This document shows positions 8,722 to 17,687 of a DNA stretch of 64,000 nt, piece by piece. The DNA is from Arthrobacter sp. M4 (GTDB lineage Bacteria; Actinomycetota; Actinomycetes; Actinomycetales; Micrococcaceae). The stretch's first letter is position 1. Each line of letters starts with the position of its first letter. The stretch lies in contig NZ_JAIWYX010000008.1 of assembly GCF_020251205.1 (NCBI RefSeq), positions 1 to 64,000 on the forward strand, read 5' to 3'. The notes beneath the pieces were generated by a model. It searched no databases. It saw only the letters and a list, made by a program, of their open reading frames with translations, and had not been told where the DNA came from. The translations under genes were made by a program, and so were the position numbers.

Positions 8722-9339
8722 GGTGCTCCTCAAATCGTCGTTGATACTTGGACAGCAGGCCCTCGGGCAGGCCGTGCAAGCAGACTAGCCGACTACACGT
8801 GCGGGGACTAGGGCACCACGCAGCAACTTCGATGCTTGCGATTTTGAATTACTGAAAGCTGGCGCGCTTCGAATCTGCGCCCTACTCGTCGTCGGCTTGA
8901 TGGTGGCTGCGTTTGTCGGCCCGCGCTGGTGCCCGATCGTTAGTGGCGCGTTTCTCGGTGTTTGCTGTGGCGGCTGGTTTTTTGCGCCGGGGCCGGGGCC
9001 GGATCGTTTAGTGGCGCGTTTCTCGGCGTTCTGTGGCGGCTGGTTTTTGATCCGGGGCCGACGCCGACGCGGTCAGCAAGCTTTCGCTCCCCCCGTCGGT
9101 ATTACCTCGCGCATGGTGGCAGGTGCGGTGCCTCAGGAGGTGCGATTTCATCGTCAGGCACGCTTCAGTTTCCTGGTCTCGGTCCTTGTGGGGCGGGGCC
9201 GGGTGGGGCGCGTTCGGACTGTGTGCCGCATGTCAGACCGTGGCTGTCCGCGCTGGATGCGCGGTCTTTGTGTTGCCGGGCCGGGGTGGGGACGCGTTGT
9301 GGGTGGTGTTGAACCCGTCGGGGCGCGCGTTCGGGGTTC
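8722..9339. other. 618-base gene-free stretch with a direct repeat
   Basis: No convincing gene was found. The stretch is very G+C rich and holds an imperfect direct repeat of about 60 bases: copy one at about 8935-8996, copy two at about 9001-9060. Both contain gtggcgcgtttctcgg and ggcggctggttttt. Plus-strand open frames here (such as 8897-9364) lack ribosome sites and protein-like composition. The stretch separates the dodecin promoter from the 3' end of the DUF222-HNH gene. Confidence 0.6.
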
Positions 9340-12300
9340 CTATGTCCTTAGGGGTTGGAAGTAGTGGTTTCGTCGGGGTGTTTGGTGGGGGTCGATGTGG
9401 GGTGGCGGGATGAACCAGGGTATGCCGGTTTTGACGTGGATGCGCCATTGTTCCTTGTGCATGAGTTTGTGGTGGTGGGAGCACAGCATCACGCCGTTGT
9501 CGGTGCTGGTTTTTCCGCCGCGGGACCAGTAGGTGATGTGGTGGGCCTCGCACCAGTGCGCGGGGCGGATGCAGTCCGGGAAGGCGCAGCCCATGTCGCG
9601 GGCGGTGATGGCCTTGCGGATGTGCGGCGGGAAGATCCGGCTGGCCCTCCCGATGCCCAGGACCTGGCCCTCGGAGCCCATCAGCACCGGGATGATCTCA
9701 GCGTTGCAGGCGATCTTGCGGATCGTGGCGGCGGTGATCGGGCCGGTGAACATCGCCGTCCCAGTGCCTGAACCCAAACCAGTGGCGGCACCCGCACCAA
9801 TCGCCGTGCCCGAACCAATGGCGGCGCCCAGGCCGCTGGCCGTGCCGCCGGTGGTACGCGTGTCGGTGGCCGTACCCAAGCCAGCGGCTATGCCCGAGCC
9901 GGCGCCCGTGCCTTCGGCGGTGTCGGAGAGCGTGCCCGTCCCCAAGCCGCCGGTGGTGCGCGTGTTGGTGGCGGTGCCCAAGCCTCCGGTGGTGCGTGTG
10001 CCGGTATTGGATTTGGTGGCGGTGTTCCCGGTGGTGCCGGTGAGGGTGCGGTAGAGGTCGGGGTAGCTGATGGTGACGCTGACCTGCGGGCGGACCCCGC
10101 CGTGGGCGGGCAGCTTTCCGGTGGCCAGGGCCAGGGCGCAGGCATCAACAACGGCGTCCAGCGCTTTCTGGGCCTGAGTGCGCCGGTCCAGCACCGGACC
10201 GCCACCATCGCCGCGACCCGCCGCGCCGCTCTCGTTGGCTGACGCCGTCACCGCACCGTGCGGGGCGATCGCGGACGGAAGTACGCTGTTCACCCCGGCT
10301 GCCTGCCCCTCCCGACCCGCGGAGGCCCGGCCCGCCTCCAGACAGTCCGAGGCATCCCAGCCCGCGGCCGCCGTGTCCGCGGGGGTCCGGTCAGTAGATT
10401 CAACGGCCGCCGAAGCCCTGCCAGCGGATGCATGGTCTGCGGATTCGCTCCCCGCGGAAGCTCTGTCCGCCGAATCCCTGCCGGCGGATGCGTGGTCTGT
10501 GGATTCAGGGCCCGCCGAAGCCCCGCCGGTGTACGCATGGCCTGTCCATTCGCTCCCCGCGGAAGCACTGCCGCCGGCCGCATGGCCTGTGGATTCGCAG
10601 CCCGCGGCCGCTGTGTCCGTGGTGGCCCGGCCCGCGGATTCAAAGGCCGCCGAAGCCCCGCCGGCGGATGCCCGGCCCGTGAATTCAGAGCCCACGGAAG
10701 CTGTGTCCGCAGAATCCCTACCGACGGATGCGTGGTCTGTGGATTCAGAACCCGCGGAAGCCCCGCCGGCGGATGCCTGGCCCGTGAATTCAGAGCCCGC
10801 GAAAGCTGTGTCCGCCGAAGCCCCGCCCGCTGAAGCTGGGCCCGCGGATTCAAAGCCCGCCGAAGCCCCGCCCGCGGGAGCTGGGCCGGCGGATGCATGG
10901 CCGGAACCATCTGCCGCTGCCTGATCCTCTGCCGCAGTGGCTGCCGTGTCCCCGCTCCACGCTTCCTGACCCGCCCAGGCGTTGCCCGCCGCGACCTTCC
11001 CCGCCGCGGCCTTCCCCGCCGCGGCCTTCCCCGCCGCGGCCTGGCCGGGCCCGCCGGTGCTGCCGGTGCTGCCGGTGCCGTTCGCGCGGAGTCTGGGATT
11101 GGTGGCGGTGCTGATCACGGTGGCAAGGGTTTCGAACTGCTCAGGCGTGGCGAAGATCTCGATGTGCTGCAAACCCCGGTACGACCGGCGCAGGAACCAG
11201 CCCTGACGGCGGCGCAGTTCCTCCTCACCAGGCTCGGCACCATCCTGGTCCACCGCATCCACCCAGCGCTGAGCGACACGGTGCACAAAATCCGGGTCGG
11301 ACTCCGCCGCGGTGCGCGTCAACGCCCGCTCCATCCGGGCCAACAGAGCCGGTTCGGCCACATGCCTGACCTTCTCCAACGCCATGCTCACAGCAGTCGC
11401 CGACGCCGAGGGCACCTCCGCCGCGGCCACCGCCCCGGCGAGCTCACCAAGCCGCGCCGGAACCAACTGCCCCGCGATCCCCCGCGAATCCAGCACCGCC
11501 CCGGCAAGAGCCAGACGCCGCTTGGCCTCCCTGATCCCAATCCGCAACCGCACCCGCAAAAACTCAGCCGCAGTCCGAAACCCGTCATCCGCCACCACCC
11601 TCACCGCAGCAGACACCACCGCAGCAGACACCGGACCCGGCGACGACACCGAGGAAACCGGCCCAGACAGGCCAGGCCCGTCCCCGGAGACCTCCCGCAG
11701 CCCCGGTCCGCTGTTTTCTGCCGCGGCCCGGCCCGGGATGTCCCCCGACGGTCCGGCCGCCCGCGAGCCGGAATCATCAGGGCCGTCGGAATTATCAGCG
11801 TCCACGGAATCATCAGGGCTTGCGGAATCATCACGGCCGTCGGGATTGCCGGGGCCGTCGGGATTATCGGGGCCGTGGGCCTCGGTCCACCCCGTCCGCC
11901 AGCCCGCAGGCGCATCCAGCCTCGACGCAGCCGCCAGCGCCTCCCGCCGGGTCCTGTCCACCGCCTGCGCGGCAACCAACTGCAGGAACTCCACCGACCG
12001 GGACAACTCCTCCACCTGCCCGGCGAAATCCGCGGCCGCAAAGACATCAAACACGGCCGCCTCCGCCACAGCCTGCCCCCGAAGCTCCACAGAATCAGCA
12101 AGCAACCGCCCAAGCAGCTCAAAACCAACCCCCGAACCAAGCGGCGCGAGATGTCCAGCACCGAAACCGGACCCCACGCCGTCTCCAGCGCCGGACCCTG
12201 CCGTACCTTCAGCACCGGAACCAACCCCCAACCCGTCCGGCGCAACCAACCCAGCACCCGAACCCGACGCAAGAACCCCGTCCGCATCCGGAATCCGCGC

Positions 12301-12357
12301 ACCACCCAAACCAGGACCAGAGCCCCGGGAAGAGTCACGCTGCACGAACGGTTCCAT
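9340..12357 (-). CDS. DUF222/13E12-family HNH endonuclease-like protein with large low-complexity insertions
   Basis: A 1005-residue protein, about twice the usual length of this actinobacterial family. A Gly/Ser-rich leader covers residues 1-75. DUF222 helices lie at about 80-155 and 245-430, split by an Asp/Asn/Pro/Gly-rich linker. An Ala/Ser/Gly/Glu-rich repeat tract spans about 436-686 and a Gly/Thr/Ala tract about 772-872. The C-terminal HNH domain at about 922-979 contains CAFPDC, EAHHI, TDNG and CSHHHKLMH, so the zinc and catalytic residues are present. Such genes are multicopy and associated with mobile or recombining DNA (13E12 repeats); the true function is unsettled. It is monocistronic. 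Confidence 0.88.
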   Translation of the reverse strand: MEPFVQRDSSRGSGPGLGGARIPDADGVLASGSGAGLVAPDGLGVGSGAEGTAGSGAGDGVGSGFGAGHLAPLGSGVGFELLGRLLADSVELRGQAVAEAAVFDVFAAADFAGQVEELSRSVEFLQLVAAQAVDRTRREALAAASRLDAPAGWRTGWTEAHGPDNPDGPGNPDGRDDSASPDDSVDADNSDGPDDSGSRAAGPSGDIPGRAAAENSGPGLREVSGDGPGLSGPVSSVSSPGPVSAAVVSAAVRVVADDGFRTAAEFLRVRLRIGIREAKRRLALAGAVLDSRGIAGQLVPARLGELAGAVAAAEVPSASATAVSMALEKVRHVAEPALLARMERALTRTAAESDPDFVHRVAQRWVDAVDQDGAEPGEEELRRRQGWFLRRSYRGLQHIEIFATPEQFETLATVISTATNPRLRANGTGSTGSTGGPGQAAAGKAAAGKAAAGKVAAGNAWAGQEAWSGDTAATAAEDQAAADGSGHASAGPAPAGGASAGFESAGPASAGGASADTAFAGSEFTGQASAGGASAGSESTDHASVGRDSADTASVGSEFTGRASAGGASAAFESAGRATTDTAAAGCESTGHAAGGSASAGSEWTGHAYTGGASAGPESTDHASAGRDSADRASAGSESADHASAGRASAAVESTDRTPADTAAAGWDASDCLEAGRASAGREGQAAGVNSVLPSAIAPHGAVTASANESGAAGRGDGGGPVLDRRTQAQKALDAVVDACALALATGKLPAHGGVRPQVSVTISYPDLYRTLTGTTGNTATKSNTGTRTTGGLGTATNTRTTGGLGTGTLSDTAEGTGAGSGIAAGLGTATDTRTTGGTASGLGAAIGSGTAIGAGAATGLGSGTGTAMFTGPITAATIRKIACNAEIIPVLMGSEGQVLGIGRASRIFPPHIRKAITARDMGCAFPDCIRPAHWCEAHHITYWSRGGKTSTDNGVMLCSHHHKLMHKEQWRIHVKTGIPWFIPPPHIDPHQTPRRNHYFQPLRT
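10300..11060. repeat. in-frame degenerate tandem repeat inside the HNH gene
   Basis: Units of roughly 45-60 bases recur many times, with recurring words such as gtggattca, cccgcggaagc and ccgccggcggatgc. They encode variants of SAGxESAGxASAGGASA. A shorter AAAGK repeat lies at its upstream-coding end (about 10980-11040). Unit lengths keep the reading frame, so the tract can expand or shrink without breaking the protein. It is not a CRISPR: repeats are coding, variable and without distinct spacers. Confidence 0.85.
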
Positions 12358-12559
12358 GCATCAACCCTCACACCCACACGAACGGATCCCAGCACCCAAA
12401 AACCCGTATGTGCGCAAACCCCGCTATGTGCATAACTTCCCAGCGCGTGGACTCGGCTCAGCGACGCTGGAGGACCGACCTGGGGCGATATGGAGATTCA
12501 CGGGCAGTTCGTTGTGCCGGACAAATCGTGGGTGGCGCGCAAACCGGCACATCATGGGA

Positions 12560-12937
12560 TCAGGGCTCGAGTCGCCTGCGCAGTAGGCAGAATTCGTTGC
12601 CCTCAGGGTCGGCCAGGACGTGCCATTGTTCGTCGCCGGTCTGCCCGACATCGGCGGGCCGGGCGCCCAGGGCGAGCAACCGTTCCAGCTCGGCGTCCTG
12701 GTCCCGGTCGACGGGGTTGACGTCGATGTGCAGGGGCAGTCTCCCTGTGCGCGGGTCGTTGCTGGGGCTCAGGATGATGGTGGGCTGAAGGCCGCCGAAC
12801 CCGGCGTCGGGCGGGCCGATCTCGATGGCACCGTCCTCCCGGTCGAGCTCGACGTAGCCAAGGACGTCGCTCCAGAACCGCGCGAGCAGTTCGGGGTCGG
12901 CGCACTTGAGGACCAGTTCGCTGATACGGGAAGTCAT
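12560..12937 (-). CDS. VOC/glyoxalase-like domain protein
   Basis: A 125-residue single vicinal-oxygen-chelate domain protein. It opens with the beta-alpha-beta module (MTSRISELVLKCADPELLA), carries LPLHIDVN with His70, and ends WHVLADPEGNEFCLL with Glu115. These match the glyoxalase-like subgroup common in actinobacteria, often linked to resistance or dioxygenase-type reactions. The substrate is unknown. It stands alone, reading away from the GntR gene. Confidence 0.85.
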   Translation of the reverse strand: MTSRISELVLKCADPELLARFWSDVLGYVELDREDGAIEIGPPDAGFGGLQPTIILSPSNDPRTGRLPLHIDVNPVDRDQDAELERLLALGARPADVGQTGDEQWHVLADPEGNEFCLLRRRLEP

Positions 12938-13115
12938 GTGACCCAGTGTACGGAGACGCCCGGTACGAATTCAGTCGACATCCGCATCCGCGTGAGATGG
13001 CACCGTCCCGCCGGAACCGTAACCATGAACCCCCAACGAGGACACCTCCCGCCTGCCGCCAATGCACCTGCCAGGTCAGACCCGGATCCCCGTCCCTGAC
13101 CCACCGACGCCGTTC

Positions 13116-13862
13116 CTATGCGCTTTTTTCGCTTCTTTCCCGCGTTTCTCTAAGCGCAGAAGCCTCGTGCAGCACGTACGACTTCAGATCGTCCAGGGTC
13201 TGCTGCATGTGCGCATCCATGGCCGTTCGGGCGCTGACGGCGTTGCGGGATTCCAGTGCCTTCAGAATGGCCGCGTGGTGCCAGATCGCGTGTTCCTGGA
13301 TGTCGGGAACTTCGGAGGTCTGTGTTCGGCGTGATTCCAGCACCCGGTGCAGCGGCTCAAAAAGTACCGCCACAAAAACGTTGCCCGAGGCGTGCAGGAT
13401 GATGTCGTGGAAGGCCAGATCAGCCTCTACAAAGGCGGCCACATCGTTGATTTCGTGCGCGGACCGCATGCGATCAACGCGGCTGCGCAACGCTGCCAGG
13501 TCGTCGTCGGACACCCGCTCTGCGGCCAGTTCGCAGGCTCCCACTTCCAGCATCCGGCGCAGTTCGATCAGCTGAATCGCGGCTGCGGCGTCGTTGGTGC
13601 CTTCAGATGCCGCCCGGAGGACGGCCTCCAGGGAAGCCCAACGATTAAGTGGGTTGACGAAGGTTCCGCGGCCGCGCTCCACACTGAGGATGCGCTGGGC
13701 TTCCAGCGTCTTCATGGCTTCCCGCACGGTCATGCGGCTTACCTCATGCCGCGCGCTGAGTTCGAGTTCGCCGGGCACTACAGTTCCCGGCGGGAACTCC
13801 CCGGCGACGATCCGGTCCAGCAACTCATCAGCGACGACGCCGACCAGCGATTTGCGTGCCAT
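13116..13862 (-). CDS. GntR/FadR-family (FCD) regulator of the acid-sugar cluster
   Basis: A 248-residue regulator with an N-terminal winged HTH (residues 10-70, ending in the wing VERGRGTFVNP). The C-terminal FCD domain has the metal/acid-binding residues Asp148, His152, His196 and His218. FCD proteins usually sense small carboxylates such as sugar acids. A palindrome (13913-13932) lies 51 bases upstream of its start, and an identical copy precedes the kinase gene at 15064. It therefore probably represses itself and the cluster. The true ligand is unknown; a phosphorylated or free aldonate is likely. Confidence 0.88.
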   Translation of the reverse strand: MARKSLVGVVADELLDRIVAGEFPPGTVVPGELELSARHEVSRMTVREAMKTLEAQRILSVERGRGTFVNPLNRWASLEAVLRAASEGTNDAAAAIQLIELRRMLEVGACELAAERVSDDDLAALRSRVDRMRSAHEINDVAAFVEADLAFHDIILHASGNVFVAVLFEPLHRVLESRRTQTSEVPDIQEHAIWHHAAILKALESRNAVSARTAMDAHMQQTLDDLKSYVLHEASALRETRERSEKSA

Positions 13863-13912
13863 CGTAAACGTTCTCCCTTGGTAACCGCCGTCGCCCCTTC
13901 GCGGCCGCGGCT

Positions 13913-13932
13913 TTAGATGTCTGACATCTTAC
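13913..13932. promoter_or_regulatory. probable FCD-regulator operator, copy 1
   Basis: TTAGATGTCTGACATCTTAC contains the perfect inverted repeat AGATGTC-T-GACATCT. The same 20 bases occur at 15001-15020. This copy lies upstream of the regulator gene and also encodes the last residues and stop codon of the hydrolase gene that ends here. Confidence 0.75.
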
Positions 13933-14950
13933 GCGTCGCGGCGCCTGATTGACTCCAAAATTCCACAAGTGCTGCCGCGCAGGCCGCTGGCTGTTCCCAG
14001 TGAACGCTGTGTCCGGATTCGGGGATTGCGGCCAGCCGCCGCGACGGCGCGGCCGAAACGAAATCACGAACCTGATCGGGAGTCCGAACTTTGTCGCCGG
14101 TCCCCACCAGCACCAGCAGTGGCGCCTGGACCCGAGCGGGCAAATCAGCGGGGACGCCCTCCATCGCGGCCAGCCCGCTGGGCCCCAGCACGCTGAATGG
14201 CACCTCGAAGCCACGGCTGAGCAGTCGCCGGTCGTCCGGGGAGAGGGTGCCGTACCAGGCATCCATGCAGCGGTTTTTGGTGTCGTCGTCGACGAATCCC
14301 TGCGTGAGCTGGTGAAGCAGCATCGACCGGAAATTCTCGTTTGGGGGAGCGGGCACCATGCCCACCAGCGTCAAGGTCTCGACGACATCTGGGAAATTAG
14401 CGGCAATCGTCAAGGCAACACTTCCGCCTAAAGAATGGCCAACCAGGTGCACGCGGCCCGCGGCCTGTGCCCTCATGGAACCGACGACGGCGGCAGCGGC
14501 GGTTTCGAGCGTCCAACGGAAGCCCGCGGGGAGTTCATCGGAGACGTGATAGCCGGGCAGCGAGCAAATCCAAACTTCGGATCCGCGGGCTGTAAGCACG
14601 TCCGCAAGTGGCCTCCAATAGAGAGGGTCTGACGCCCAGCCATGGAGGAGTACAACGGGCGTGAGTTTCGCGCGCCGGCCGGCCGGAGGCTGTTCAACGA
14701 ACGACGACGGTCCGTCGGCAGCCGCGGTGTCCGTCGCCCTTGGCGCGTCGTGCGAACCAGAACCAGTTGGAGCAGGAGGACCTGCCGCCGTCGGTACCTC
14801 AGCCATTGAGTCAGAAAGTTGCGCGCTTGGAACTGTCCCGGCAGGCCGCAAAACGTCCACGTGAACCATCGGAATGGCGCCGTCGTCCGCGTCGGAGCCA
14901 AAGTCGGGAGCGTGTTCTGGCATGGGCCCAGCGTAAGCCGGGCCCCGCAC
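13913..14950 (-). CDS. alpha/beta hydrolase with long disordered N-terminus
   Basis: A 345-residue protein. The first 95 residues are low-complexity (Ala, Pro, Asp, Ser). The hydrolase domain follows: LLHGWASDPLYW (101-112), nucleophile Ser173 in GHSLG, acid Asp286 in GTGDK and base His314 in ESGHSVHWEQ. Its fold is that of BioH/esterase-type enzymes. It could act as a lactonase or esterase that releases the sugar acid handled by the divergent cluster, but that is inference from position. The start is uncertain: GTG at 14950 or ATG at 14923, neither with a good ribosome site. Its stop codon lies inside operator copy 1. Confidence 0.78.
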   Translation of the reverse strand: MRGPAYAGPMPEHAPDFGSDADDGAIPMVHVDVLRPAGTVPSAQLSDSMAEVPTAAGPPAPTGSGSHDAPRATDTAAADGPSSFVEQPPAGRRAKLTPVVLLHGWASDPLYWRPLADVLTARGSEVWICSLPGYHVSDELPAGFRWTLETAAAAVVGSMRAQAAGRVHLVGHSLGGSVALTIAANFPDVVETLTLVGMVPAPPNENFRSMLLHQLTQGFVDDDTKNRCMDAWYGTLSPDDRRLLSRGFEVPFSVLGPSGLAAMEGVPADLPARVQAPLLVLVGTGDKVRTPDQVRDFVSAAPSRRLAAIPESGHSVHWEQPAACAAALVEFWSQSGAATRKMSDI

Positions 14951-15000
14951 AAAAGGACGTGTTGCACCTTGCCGGGAGCTGTGTCACACTAATGGAAATG

Positions 15001-15020
15001 TTAGATGTCTGACATCTTAC
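15001..15020. promoter_or_regulatory. probable FCD-regulator operator, copy 2
   Basis: Identical over 20 bases to 13913-13932. It lies in the divergent gap, 44 bases before the kinase start at 15064 and 51 bases before the hydrolase start at 14950. It is placed to control both directions. Confidence 0.78.
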
Positions 15021-15063
15021 AAATCGAAGCCAGCAACAGAGATTTCCCACGATGGAGTGCCCC

Positions 15064-16569
15064 GTGATCCTTGAAGCCGACGTTCTGTCCGCCTTTCCCG
15101 CGGAAGTCCGGATCCCCGCCCAGCTGGTTGCCGACGCTGTAACAGCGTCCTCGGCAGAATCGCCTCGCATCCTGGTGGTCCTGGACGACGATCCCACCGG
15201 TACCCAGTCGGTCGCCAACCTGCCGGTGCTGACCCGCTGGGATGTCCAGGACTTCGAGTGGGCCTTCACGCACATCGCTGAGAGCCAGTCCAAGCCGGCC
15301 GTTTACGTTCTCACGAACACCCGCAGCCTGGACCCGGCAGAAGCCGCAGACCGCAATGAAGAGGTCGTCCGCAACGCCCTCGCCGCCGCCGGCGACAGCG
15401 TCCGCCTCGGATTCGTCAGCCGGAGCGACTCCACACTCCGCGGTCACTACCCCCTGGAACCGGACGTCATCGCAGCAACCGTGGCGGACGTTACCGGCGA
15501 GGCGACTGACGGCGTCGTTATTGTTCCCGCGTTTCCCGACGCCGGTCGCGTCACCATCGGCGGTGTCCACTACATGCGCGGCACGGGCGAGAGCGCTGGA
15601 TCCCTGATCCCGGTCGCCGAGACCGAGTTCGCCAAGGATGCCAGCTTCGGTTTCGCCAACTCAGTGATGGCGGAATACGTGCAGGAGAAGTCCCAGGGAC
15701 GCTTCACCGCTGACTCCGTTATTGTCCTGGACCTCAACGTCATTCGCGCGGCTGGTCCGGACGGAGACCCGGCGGTTTCCGCAAAGGCCATCGCGGACGC
15801 AATCGAAGGGGCAACAAACTCCACCCCGATCGTGGCCGACATCGTCACTGAAAACGACTTTCGCGCCCTGGCCCTTGGCCTTGAGGAAGCGGAGCGTCGC
15901 GGCAAGAAGCTGCTCTACCGCGTGGGTCCGCCGTTCGTCCGTGGTCGGATCGGCCAGGAAATCCGCGACGCCCTGACCGGTGAAGAGGCTTACGAAGGCA
16001 ACAACCCCTCCACAGCAGGCGGACTGATCGTCGTCGGATCCCACGTCGGCCTCACGACCCGGCAGTTGAACGTCCTCACCGCGGAACACAGCTCCGCCAA
16101 CATCATCGAAATCGACGTCGAAAGGCTGCTGACGGACAGCGCCGCGGGTGACAGCGGAGCGGACGCCTACATCGACACTGTGGTTGCCGCCGTCGTCGAC
16201 GCCCTCAAGGGTGGCGACGTAATCGTCCACACCAGCCGCCTGCTGATCAAGACCGACGACGCCGCCGAAAGCCTGCGGATCGCCCGTACCGTGTCTGCCG
16301 CCGTCGTCGCGGTGGTGAACCGCACGCTGAAGACCTTCCCGCCGCGTTTTGTCATCGCCAAGGGTGGCATCACGTCGTCCGACGTCGCCGCGCATGGCCT
16401 AGAAATCCGCCATGGGATCGTCCGCGGGCCGATGCTTCCCGGCATCGTCTCCCTGTGGGAGCCGGTGGATGGCCCCGCCAAGGGCATCCCCTACATCGTT
16501 TTCGCGGGCAACGTGGGCGGCGACGAATCCTTGTCCCAGGTGACCCGCAAGCTCAGCGCCACCTTCTAG
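15064..16569 (+). CDS. four-carbon acid sugar kinase family protein (DUF1537)
   Basis: A 501-residue two-domain kinase. DDDPTGTQ (residues 41-48), VLTNTRSLDP and SRSDSTLRGHYPLE are hallmarks of the DUF1537 family. Known members phosphorylate 3- or 2-oxo derivatives of acid sugars such as threonate, erythronate and isoapionate. The GGITSSDVA nucleotide-binding segment is in the C-terminal domain. The GTG at 15064 is preferred because GGAG lies six bases upstream; an ATG at 15052 has no ribosome site. It heads the operon kinase-dehydrogenase-permease-aldolase. Substrate is not determined by sequence. Confidence 0.88.
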   Translation: MILEADVLSAFPAEVRIPAQLVADAVTASSAESPRILVVLDDDPTGTQSVANLPVLTRWDVQDFEWAFTHIAESQSKPAVYVLTNTRSLDPAEAADRNEEVVRNALAAAGDSVRLGFVSRSDSTLRGHYPLEPDVIAATVADVTGEATDGVVIVPAFPDAGRVTIGGVHYMRGTGESAGSLIPVAETEFAKDASFGFANSVMAEYVQEKSQGRFTADSVIVLDLNVIRAAGPDGDPAVSAKAIADAIEGATNSTPIVADIVTENDFRALALGLEEAERRGKKLLYRVGPPFVRGRIGQEIRDALTGEEAYEGNNPSTAGGLIVVGSHVGLTTRQLNVLTAEHSSANIIEIDVERLLTDSAAGDSGADAYIDTVVAAVVDALKGGDVIVHTSRLLIKTDDAAESLRIARTVSAAVVAVVNRTLKTFPPRFVIAKGGITSSDVAAHGLEIRHGIVRGPMLPGIVSLWEPVDGPAKGIPYIVFAGNVGGDESLSQVTRKLSATF

Positions 16570-16613
16570 ACCCTTCCTGAACCCCTAACAGTAGTAATTC
16601 AACGGAGAACGCC

Positions 16614-17513
16614 ATGACCACCAACTACACCGTCACTGTCCTGGGACTCGGAGCCATGGGCCTGCCCATGGCCACCCGCCTGGCCACCGAGCTCAACGTC
16701 CACGGCTTCGACATCGCCGCAGAGCGCATGGACCTGGCTGCAAAGTCCGGCGTCCGCACCTTCGATTCCGCTCGTGAAGCCACCCAGGACACCGACGCGC
16801 TGCTCCTCGCCGTGCGCAATGGCGAACAGCTCAACGACGTCCTTTTCGGCGAGAACGGTGTTGCCACTGTCCTCAAGCCAGGTTCCGTGGTGATCCTCAC
16901 CAGCACCGTCGGTACTGAGGCGATCCCCGCCACCGTGGCGAAGCTCGCGGAATTCGGCGTGTCCTTGGTGGACGCTCCACTGTCCGGCGGTCCCAAGCGC
17001 GCCGGTGAGGGCGACCTGCTGATCGTGGTCGGCGCTGAGCCCGTTGCCTTGGAAACCGCCCGCCCGGTCCTGGAACTGCTGGCCTCCACCCTGAGCATCG
17101 TCGGCGACAAGCCGGGCGACGGCCAAGCGCTCAAGACCGTCAACCAGCTCCTGTGCGGTGTGCACATCGCTGCCGCTGCCGAGGCAATGGCCCTGGCCGA
17201 CGCCCTCGGCCTGGACCAGGCCAAGACTCTTGCCGCCCTTGAGGCCGGTGCAGCTGGATCGTTTATGCTGTCCAACCGCGGCCCGCGCATCCTCGAGGCG
17301 TACACCGAAGACGGCGCCGAGGTTCTCAGCCGCCTGGACATCTTCGTCAAGGACATGGGCATCGTTGGGAAGGCTACCCGCGCAGCTGGCCTGGCCGCTC
17401 CTGTTGCTGCTGCAGCCGAGCAGCTCTACCTGTTGGGCCAGGCGCAGGGCCTCGCGGCTGCGGACGACTCTGCCGTCATCAAGGTCGTCGCACCCACCAA
17501 GCGCACCGCTTAA
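16614..17513 (+). CDS. NAD(P)-dependent beta-hydroxyacid dehydrogenase (LtnD-like)
   Basis: A 299-residue 3-hydroxyisobutyrate-dehydrogenase-family protein. The Rossmann motif is GLGAMG (11-16), the substrate loop DAPLSGGPKRAGEGDL starts at residue 120, and the catalytic Lys is 174 in the KTVNQLL motif. With a DUF1537 kinase next door, the best model is oxidation of a C2 or C3 hydroxyl of an acid sugar before phosphorylation, as in L-threonate or D-erythronate catabolism. A GGAGAAC ribosome site precedes the ATG. The gene is followed by a long inverted repeat and a strong hairpin. Confidence 0.87.
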   Translation: MTTNYTVTVLGLGAMGLPMATRLATELNVHGFDIAAERMDLAAKSGVRTFDSAREATQDTDALLLAVRNGEQLNDVLFGENGVATVLKPGSVVILTSTVGTEAIPATVAKLAEFGVSLVDAPLSGGPKRAGEGDLLIVVGAEPVALETARPVLELLASTLSIVGDKPGDGQALKTVNQLLCGVHIAAAAEAMALADALGLDQAKTLAALEAGAAGSFMLSNRGPRILEAYTEDGAEVLSRLDIFVKDMGIVGKATRAAGLAAPVAAAAEQLYLLGQAQGLAAADDSAVIKVVAPTKRTA

Positions 17514-17517
17514 TTCA

Positions 17518-17578
17518 AGTTTGTGTACAGCTCCGTCCCCTAAAGCCGCCGTGTAACGGCACGCTCTGTACACAAACT
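17518..17578. repeat. palindromic repeat element, copy 1
   Basis: Perfect 13-base arms (AGTTTGTGTACAG at 17518-17530, its complement at 17566-17578) enclose a 35-base core containing GTCCCCTAAA. A related element with the same order of features is at 38515-38592. It begins five bases after the dehydrogenase stop. It could be a REP- or MITE-like element or an RNA processing site. Confidence 0.7.
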
Positions 17579-17602
17579 CCCAGACATCCCCCCAAGAAAG
17601 AC

Positions 17603-17638
17603 CGCGACGACGGCGGTCCCGTTCCCGCCGTCGTCGCG
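17603..17638 (+). terminator. perfect GC hairpin between dehydrogenase and permease genes
   Basis: A perfect 14-base stem (17603-17616 with 17625-17638, CGCGACGACGGCGG) surrounds an 8-base loop, without a T tract. It may partly terminate or attenuate transcription between the enzyme genes and the permease-aldolase pair. A similar stem sequence occurs at 36072-36117. Confidence 0.6.
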
Positions 17639-17687
17639 CCCTCCAGCTGGTTTTCCCTAAACTGGTATGTCAAAGGAGACTCTCCAC

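Noticed and set aside
8897..9364. Plus-strand Gly/Val/Arg-rich frame of 155 codons downstream of the dodecin gene
   Set aside because: It covers an imperfect DNA repeat, lacks a ribosome site and runs into the 3' end of the DUF222-HNH gene.
10300..11060. Possible CRISPR array
   Set aside because: The repeats are in-frame coding variants without constant direct repeats or unique spacers, and no cas genes are present.
10897..12435. Plus-strand open frame of 512 codons opposite the DUF222-HNH gene
   Set aside because: It is the antisense of a high-GC coding sequence. It is extremely rich in Arg and Pro, has no ribosome site and no recognisable domain, whereas the minus strand encodes a known family.
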